A stretch of DNA of 64,000 nt from JBFMFR01 sp040752025 (lineage in GTDB: Bacteria > Chloroflexota > Anaerolineae > Anaerolineales > UBA4823), in contig JBFMFR010000017.1 in NCBI GenBank assembly GCA_040752025.1, forward strand, positions 39,438 through 103,437, in the 5' to 3' direction. Numbering within the stretch: the first letter of the stretch is position 1; the number at the start of each line of letters is the position of its first letter. The notes under the pieces are model-generated. The model was given only the letters and a program-made list of their open reading frames with translations. It ran no database searches and was not told where the DNA came from. A program made the position numbers and the translations under genes. Positions 60,097 to 64,000 of the stretch are shown here, piece by piece.

Positions 60097-60663
60097 TCAA
60101 TCCGGCGACAAACCTGGTAAAAGATGCACATGCATCTCACCATGTTCCAGATCGATCTCTAGAACCACATCCGGGATAGCCGGCAGCAGCAACTCTGCGC
60201 CAGCCTCCGGTCGCACGAGATACACATCGTTGGCGCCGGTATCCAGGATCTGGGTCAAGCGCCCCAGAAACTGCCCTTCATCACTGATCACCTTCATACC
60301 AATCAACTGGTGATGGTAATATTCTCCCTCTGGCAATAGGGGACGATCATCTGCGCGCACATACACCAACTGGTTGCGCAGCACCCCAGCCGCATCAGGA
60401 TCTTGATAAGCATCGAAAGTAACCATCAGAAGTGCGCCGTTCCATCGCCGGGAACGAATCGTGTGGGGCTGATAGGTTTCACCAATGTAAACCGTCACGC
60501 CGCTATGTAGACGCTCAGGGAAATCTGTAATCACCTCCATCAGCAGTTCGCCGCGCACACCATGCGGCCTGCGCAGCTTGCCAACTACCAAGAAGGCAGG
60601 CTCGCCCGTCGGAGGCGAGCCTGCAGACTGTTTAGACTCTCCAGCGTTTTCCAATCTGGTCAT
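60097..60663 (-). CDS. rimM: Ribosome maturation factor RimM
   Basis: About 188 residues from the ATG at 60663; a TTG at 60690 would overlap the khpA end. The N-terminal beta barrel has VVGKLRRPHGVRGELLMEV and the C-terminal PRC-barrel has LIGMKVISDEGQFLGRLTQI, then EIDLEHGEMHVHLLPGL. It assists 30S head assembly by binding S19. The unconserved first 20 residues contain an 11-bp inverted repeat in the DNA (60596-60624). It lies in the standard rpsP-khpA-rimM order. Confidence 0.92.
   Translation of the reverse strand: MTRLENAGESKQSAGSPPTGEPAFLVVGKLRRPHGVRGELLMEVITDFPERLHSGVTVYIGETYQPHTIRSRRWNGALLMVTFDAYQDPDAAGVLRNQLVYVRADDRPLLPEGEYYHHQLIGMKVISDEGQFLGRLTQILDTGANDVYLVRPEAGAELLLPAIPDVVLEIDLEHGEMHVHLLPGLSPD
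60596..60624. repeat. Palindrome in the 5' part of rimM
   Basis: GCAGGCTCGCC at 60596-60606 pairs with 60614-60624 across a seven-base loop. It codes for the poorly conserved SAGSPPTGEPA region of RimM. No second copy was seen; it does not share the arms of the 21-bp element. Confidence 0.5.
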
Positions 60664-60673
60664 CTGAGTGGCT

Positions 60674-60910
60674 TTATTCGGGTTCGACAATGTCTAGTGT
60701 GACTTGCTTGCCTTCGTTAGCGGCAGTTACGCGCAGCAAAATGCGCATGGCGTTCGCCACTTTGCCTCCCCGACCGATTACCCTTCCCATATCCTCCTTC
60801 GCCACTCGCAATTGAACAATCGTCTGCGGGCCGCGGCGAAATTGAGTAACCTGCACCTGGGTTGGATCATCTACCAGGGAAGTGCTGATATATTCAACCA
60901 GTTCTTTCAT
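60674..60910 (-). CDS. khpA: KH-domain RNA-binding protein KhpA
   Basis: A 78-residue single KH domain with the nucleic-acid-binding loop GRVIGRGGK (about 42-50). It is the normal neighbour of rpsP and rimM in many bacteria and associates with KhpB/Jag in RNA regulation of cell growth. GGAGGTGATCC precedes the ATG with good spacing. The stop lies 10 nt before the rimM ATG. Confidence 0.94.
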   Translation of the reverse strand: MKELVEYISTSLVDDPTQVQVTQFRRGPQTIVQLRVAKEDMGRVIGRGGKVANAMRILLRVTAANEGKQVTLDIVEPE

Positions 60911-60942
60911 GGATCACCTCCAGGTAAATCCAGGAGGCAGTG

Positions 60943-61323
60943 CTATTCAGCTTGAGCGGCTTTTTCCCGCTTGCTCGGCACAACCCGCTCAGTCTTCGAG
61001 TTGATATTCCGAGCCGCCTCGGCTGCTTTTGCCTCAGCCAGCAAAGTCTCCAGTTCTTCGCCCTTTTTGTAACGTTCGTAGCGCTCGGTCAATCCCGCGC
61101 TCCGGAATACTTGCACAACCGAGTCGCTGGGCTGGGCACCTTTGCTCAACCAGTCATAAACGCGAGCCTCATCCAGCTCGATCGTTGCCGGGTGTGTACG
61201 TGGATTATAGAAACCGAGCACTTCCAGGAAGCGACCGTCTCGCGGGGCTTCCTTATCAGCAGCTACAACACGATAGCTGGGTTGCGCCTTAGCTCCAACA
61301 CGGCGTAATCGAATACGAACCAT
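60943..61323 (-). CDS. rpsP: 30S ribosomal protein S16
   Basis: A 126-residue ribosomal protein beginning MVRIRLRRVGAKAQPSYRVV, the family signature, with the middle FLEVLGFYNPRTHP and DWLSKGAQPSDSV. About 35 charged C-terminal residues extend beyond the core, which is common in this protein. AAGGAGAAATGTTCT precedes the ATG. It lies 41 nt after ffh. Confidence 0.96.
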   Translation of the reverse strand: MVRIRLRRVGAKAQPSYRVVAADKEAPRDGRFLEVLGFYNPRTHPATIELDEARVYDWLSKGAQPSDSVVQVFRSAGLTERYERYKKGEELETLLAEAKAAEAARNINSKTERVVPSKREKAAQAE

Positions 61324-61364
61324 AGAACATTTCTCCTTGAGTCTTCAGAAACTAATTTCTGCAT

Positions 61365-62687
61365 CTATCCAAACATGCGCGGCAAACCACGCATGCCTGA
61401 TTTCTTTAAAGTTTTGAACAAACGTTGAGCATCCTTGAACTGCTTCATTAACCGGTTCACATCCTGTACTTCGGTCCCGGAGCCGCGGGCAATGCGCCTG
61501 CGGCGGGAAGCATTCAAGATCTCTGGACGGCGTCGTTCTCTCAGCGTCATGGAATTGATAATCGCCTCTGTCATCTTTAGCTGCCGCTCAGCATCCTGCG
61601 GAGATACCTGGCGAGCCATCTGCCCCATCCCGCCCGGCAGCATCTCCATCACCTGTGCCAAGGGTCCCATCTTGCGCAGTTGGCGCAACTGGTTGGCGAA
61701 ATCTTCCAGTGAAAACTCTCCCGCCAGCATACGCTCGGCCTGATCGCGGGCAGTCTCCTCATCGTAAGCCGCCTCAGCCTTCTCGATCAATCCCAGGATA
61801 TCGCCCATACCCAGGATACGGCCCGCCAGGCGCCCAGGGTCATAAGCCTCGATCGCCTCCAGCGCCTCGCCCGTTCCCAGGAACTTGATCGGGACGCCCG
61901 TCACGGAACGGATCGAGATAGCTGCACCGCCGCGTGCATCACCCTCTATCTTGGTCAAAATCAAACCCGTCAGAGGGATCACTTCACGGAAGCCTTTAGC
62001 AATATTCACCGATTCTTGCCCGATCATGGCATCCACAACCAATAAGATCTCAGCCGGATGGGTGCGTTCCTGGATGGCGCCGAGCTCATCCATCAATTCC
62101 TGATCGAGTTGTGAACGCCCGGCTGTGTCCAGGATCAGCGTGCTGAAACCACCCTTTTGCGCTCGATCCACAGCCATCGCTGCCAGTTGTGGAGGCGGCA
62201 CACCCTGCTCGTAAACCACAGGGACATTCAATCGCTCGCCCAGGGTTTCCAACTGGCGCACCGCCGCCGGGCGGTACGGGTCGCAAGCGACCAGCATTAC
62301 GCGCTCTCCCTGCGAACGGAGCAGGCGCGCCAGTTTACCCGCAGCAGTTGTTTTACCTGATCCCTGCAGCCCGACCAACATCAACGTACGCGGCCGCGGC
62401 CCGCTCAAATTCAAGTGCTCTGCCGCGCCCAAAGTAGTGATCAACTCTTCGTGAACGATCTTGACCACCTGTTGACCCGGGTTGAGTGCTTTCGAGACTT
62501 CCTGGCCCACCGAACGCTCTCGTACGCGCGCCACGAAATCTTTCACAACGCCATAGTTTACATCCGCCTCCAGCAAAGCCAGGCGCACCTCGCGCATCGC
62601 AGCATCGACATCTGATTCAGACAGCTTGCCGCGACGGCGCAGGCCTTTGAAGACATCTTCCAGGCGTTGAGTAAGATTCTCAAACAT
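61365..62687 (-). CDS. ffh: Signal recognition particle protein Ffh
   Basis: A 440-residue SRP54-type GTPase. The N domain is followed by the G domain with P-loop GLQGSGKTTAAGKLA (about 109-123), DTAGRSQLD, and TKIEGDARGGA. The methionine-rich M domain contains the RNA-binding SRRRRIARGSGTEVQDVNRL (about 391-410). It carries signal sequences to the FtsY/Sec system. The start at 62687 lies only 8 nt after the -10 box of a good promoter, and no SD is present, so the message may be leaderless. It heads the operon down to topA. Confidence 0.96.
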   Translation of the reverse strand: MFENLTQRLEDVFKGLRRRGKLSESDVDAAMREVRLALLEADVNYGVVKDFVARVRERSVGQEVSKALNPGQQVVKIVHEELITTLGAAEHLNLSGPRPRTLMLVGLQGSGKTTAAGKLARLLRSQGERVMLVACDPYRPAAVRQLETLGERLNVPVVYEQGVPPPQLAAMAVDRAQKGGFSTLILDTAGRSQLDQELMDELGAIQERTHPAEILLVVDAMIGQESVNIAKGFREVIPLTGLILTKIEGDARGGAAISIRSVTGVPIKFLGTGEALEAIEAYDPGRLAGRILGMGDILGLIEKAEAAYDEETARDQAERMLAGEFSLEDFANQLRQLRKMGPLAQVMEMLPGGMGQMARQVSPQDAERQLKMTEAIINSMTLRERRRPEILNASRRRRIARGSGTEVQDVNRLMKQFKDAQRLFKTLKKSGMRGLPRMFG

Positions 62688-62695
62688 AGCGCTAC

Positions 62696-62724
62696 ATTTT
62701 AGCGTGGAAGTGGATTCAGGTCAA
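62696..62724 (-). promoter_or_regulatory. Promoter of the ffh operon
   Basis: On the minus strand TTGACC (complement of 62719-62724), 17-nt spacer, TAAAAT (complement of 62696-62701), both five-of-six matches. The expected start point falls at or within two bases of the ffh ATG. A nine-bp hairpin (62709-62717 with 62738-62746) overlaps the promoter and the stop codon of the upstream cyclase gene and may act as its terminator. Confidence 0.72.
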
Positions 62725-62744
62725 GGCATTAAAAGAAGAATCCA

Positions 62745-63797
62745 CTACAATTTGCCCTCTAATATATATGTAGCAATCGACCCTATACCCCGTAAGGGCA
62801 ATTCCCCGCGTCGTTTGAGAGCATATTTGTCTTTCAACAGCTCGTAAGTCGCTGCAGAGACCTGGATCTGGCCGGGCAGTCCCTGCTGCTCCATGCGACT
62901 GGCGATATTTACCGTATCTCCCCACAGATCATAAGAGAGTTTATTTGTACCAATCACCCCTGCGATAACCGGTCCAGAATGAATGCCAATGCGCAACTGC
63001 ACTGGCTCTCCCCCCAGGGAGAATTTCCCGGCGCTCTTCGACATTGCCAGCGCCATCTCTGCGGCGGCCTCAGCGTGGTCGTTACAGGCTATTGGCAGTC
63101 CTCCTACCAGCATAAAACCATCCCCCATCGTTTTGATCTTCTCCAGTCTGTGCTGAAGGCTCATTTCATCGAAATACGAAAAAATTTCGTTCAAAATCTT
63201 CACTAACTCTTGAGGAGAGACCTGAGCCGACAGGCGCACAAAATCTACAATATCGGCGAACAGGACCGTCACTGCCTCAAAGCTATCTGCAATCACCTTT
63301 TCCTGAGCCTTCAAGCGTTCGGCGATCGGCTCTGGCAAAATATTCAGCAGTAAACTTTCCGCCCGCTCGCGCTCCTTTTCAATCGCCCACAACAAAGCCT
63401 GTTCCTTGTCTCGTAATCGTTTGCGCTCCAGGCTCGAATCGATCCGCGCCCGCAACAACACCAGGTTGAAGGGCTTGGGTAGGTAATCTTGCGCCCCAAG
63501 CTGAATGCAGCGCACGATACTATCCATATCGCTGGCAGCCGAGATCACCACCACAGGAATATGGCGCCAATCTGGATGTTCACGCATACGCTCGAGCACC
63601 TGGTAGCCGTTCATCTCTGGCATCATAATATCCAGCAGCACCAGGTCAAACGACTGCTTTGCAAGCAATTCCAGCGCTTGGCGTCCATTCTCCGCCTGCC
63701 AGGTATTATGGCCCAAAGATTTTACGCGCAGCGATAACAGATCGCGCAAATCCATGGAATCATCGACAATCAGTATCGAACCCGAATCATTCCCCAT
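62745..63797 (-). CDS. Response-regulator adenylate cyclase (REC plus class III cyclase)
   Basis: A 350-residue two-domain protein. The receiver domain (1-122) has the acidic pair DD (12-13), the phosphorylation Asp 56 in LVLLDIMMP and Lys 108 in LPKPF. A coiled linker (about 123-165, KRLRDKEQALLWAIEKERER) leads to a class III cyclase domain with metal Asp in VLFADIVDF, the Lys/Asp pair in IKTMGDGFM, and SYDLWGDTVNIASRME, whose Lys and Asp fit ATP rather than GTP. It would make cAMP when phosphorylated. No kinase gene is beside it. AGAGGAAG precedes the ATG. Confidence 0.92.
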   Translation of the reverse strand: MGNDSGSILIVDDSMDLRDLLSLRVKSLGHNTWQAENGRQALELLAKQSFDLVLLDIMMPEMNGYQVLERMREHPDWRHIPVVVISAASDMDSIVRCIQLGAQDYLPKPFNLVLLRARIDSSLERKRLRDKEQALLWAIEKERERAESLLLNILPEPIAERLKAQEKVIADSFEAVTVLFADIVDFVRLSAQVSPQELVKILNEIFSYFDEMSLQHRLEKIKTMGDGFMLVGGLPIACNDHAEAAAEMALAMSKSAGKFSLGGEPVQLRIGIHSGPVIAGVIGTNKLSYDLWGDTVNIASRMEQQGLPGQIQVSAATYELLKDKYALKRRGELPLRGIGSIATYILEGKL

Positions 63798-63828
63798 GCA
63801 GCCTGCTTCCTCTCATAAAATCCACATA

Positions 63829-63834
63829 AGTATA
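63829..63834 (-). promoter_or_regulatory. Possible extended -10 of the cyclase gene
   Basis: The minus strand shows TGTTATACT (TG one base before TATACT, complement of 63829-63834), about 32 nt before the cyclase ATG. No good -35 is present, as allowed for extended -10 promoters. Confidence 0.45.
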
Positions 63835-63845
63835 ACAGCCTTTAT

Positions 63846-63996
63846 GACAAAAACGAGACTAGAACTGAGGCTCTTTAGGAATGCGGATTAAATAACTGTC
63901 TGGTGTTTTTTCGGTCTTGCTAGATATTGTCCATTGGGTTATGCTTCTGCGTAATCTGTTACCGATCAAATCAATGCGGAATGGAAAGATGATGGC
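63846..63996 (-). other. Unassigned end region with a short open frame lacking a normal start
   Basis: The last 150 bases contain no supported gene. On the minus strand a frame of about 45 codons is open from 63996 and ends with the peptide YLIRIPKEPQF, which looks like a protein tail, but it has a stop at its upstream edge (63997-63999) and only a TTG as possible start. It may be chance or the remnant of a gene. No tRNA or repeat was seen. Confidence 0.25.
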
Positions 63997-64000
63997 TTAC

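Noticed and set aside
62687..62695. TAGCGCTA next to the ffh start as a LacI operator
   Set aside because: Only the 8-bp core is shared with the operators at 18415; an isolated match of this length is expected by chance and control of ffh by a sugar repressor is implausible.

Overview
The window reads as a chromosomal segment of a moderately GC-rich, probably heterotrophic and anaerobic bacterium of the phylum Chloroflexota, most likely class Anaerolineae. This is an inference from gene style. The solute-binding lipoproteins carry E-V-K-rich linkers, topoisomerase I has an extra N-terminal zinc ribbon, and TTG/GTG starts are frequent. An LpxL-type acyltransferase is present although no lipopolysaccharide genes are visible. 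No rRNA, tRNA, CRISPR array, insertion sequence or phage gene was found.

Layout. 1-1778 (-): polar amino-acid ABC transporter (ATPase cut by the window edge, permease, binding lipoprotein). 2023-3999 (-): large secreted beta-sandwich protein. 4218-7804: small membrane protein, M20 peptidase and a divergent 7TM histidine kinase. 7810-11634 (-): three-gene unit of a DUF2807 lipoprotein, a fusion of a GT39-like membrane glycosyltransferase with a MalF-type permease, and a MalG-type permease. 11809-16572 (-): ROK repressor followed by a complete CUT1 sugar ABC transporter, with a consensus promoter and a probable operator in front. 16728-18346 (-): CDP-alcohol phosphotransferase and LpxL-like acyltransferase.

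18473-52374 (+) is a 34-kb co-directional hexuronate/pectin catabolism cluster. A LacI repressor heads it behind a near-consensus promoter and three tandem 12-bp operators. It is followed by a Dpp/Opp-type ABC importer and cytoplasmic oligosaccharide-cleaving enzymes (heparinase II/III-like lyase, GH88, PL22, GH105, GH28; none has a signal peptide). Next come the unsaturated-uronate route (KdgF-like cupin, KduI/IolB-like isomerase, KduD, KdgK, Eda) and the saturated-uronate route (UxaC and a UxaE-reductase fusion). The cluster also holds two URO-D-like proteins, a solute-binding-protein fold without signal peptide, a LarA-family protein, a 6-phosphogluconate dehydrogenase, a second PfkB kinase, and a GHMP kinase with a nucleotidyltransferase. 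Mannonate dehydratase (UxuA) is absent. The LarA-family gene beside gnd suggests a possible mannonate-to-gluconate-to-6-phosphogluconate exit.

52484-63797 is housekeeping: dgt and greA (+), then on the minus strand a two-TM protein and the operon ffh-rpsP-khpA-rimM-dprA-manC-topA, followed by a REC-adenylate cyclase protein.

The most unusual structural signal is a 21-bp palindromic element (GCGGAGC, loop ACTTC, GCTCCGC, CA) present in about a dozen exact or degenerate copies between 21.6 and 54.2 kb. Several copies lie inside open reading frames, in more than one frame and orientation, and two sites hold exact 21-bp tandem arrays. The behaviour resembles Rickettsia palindromic elements.
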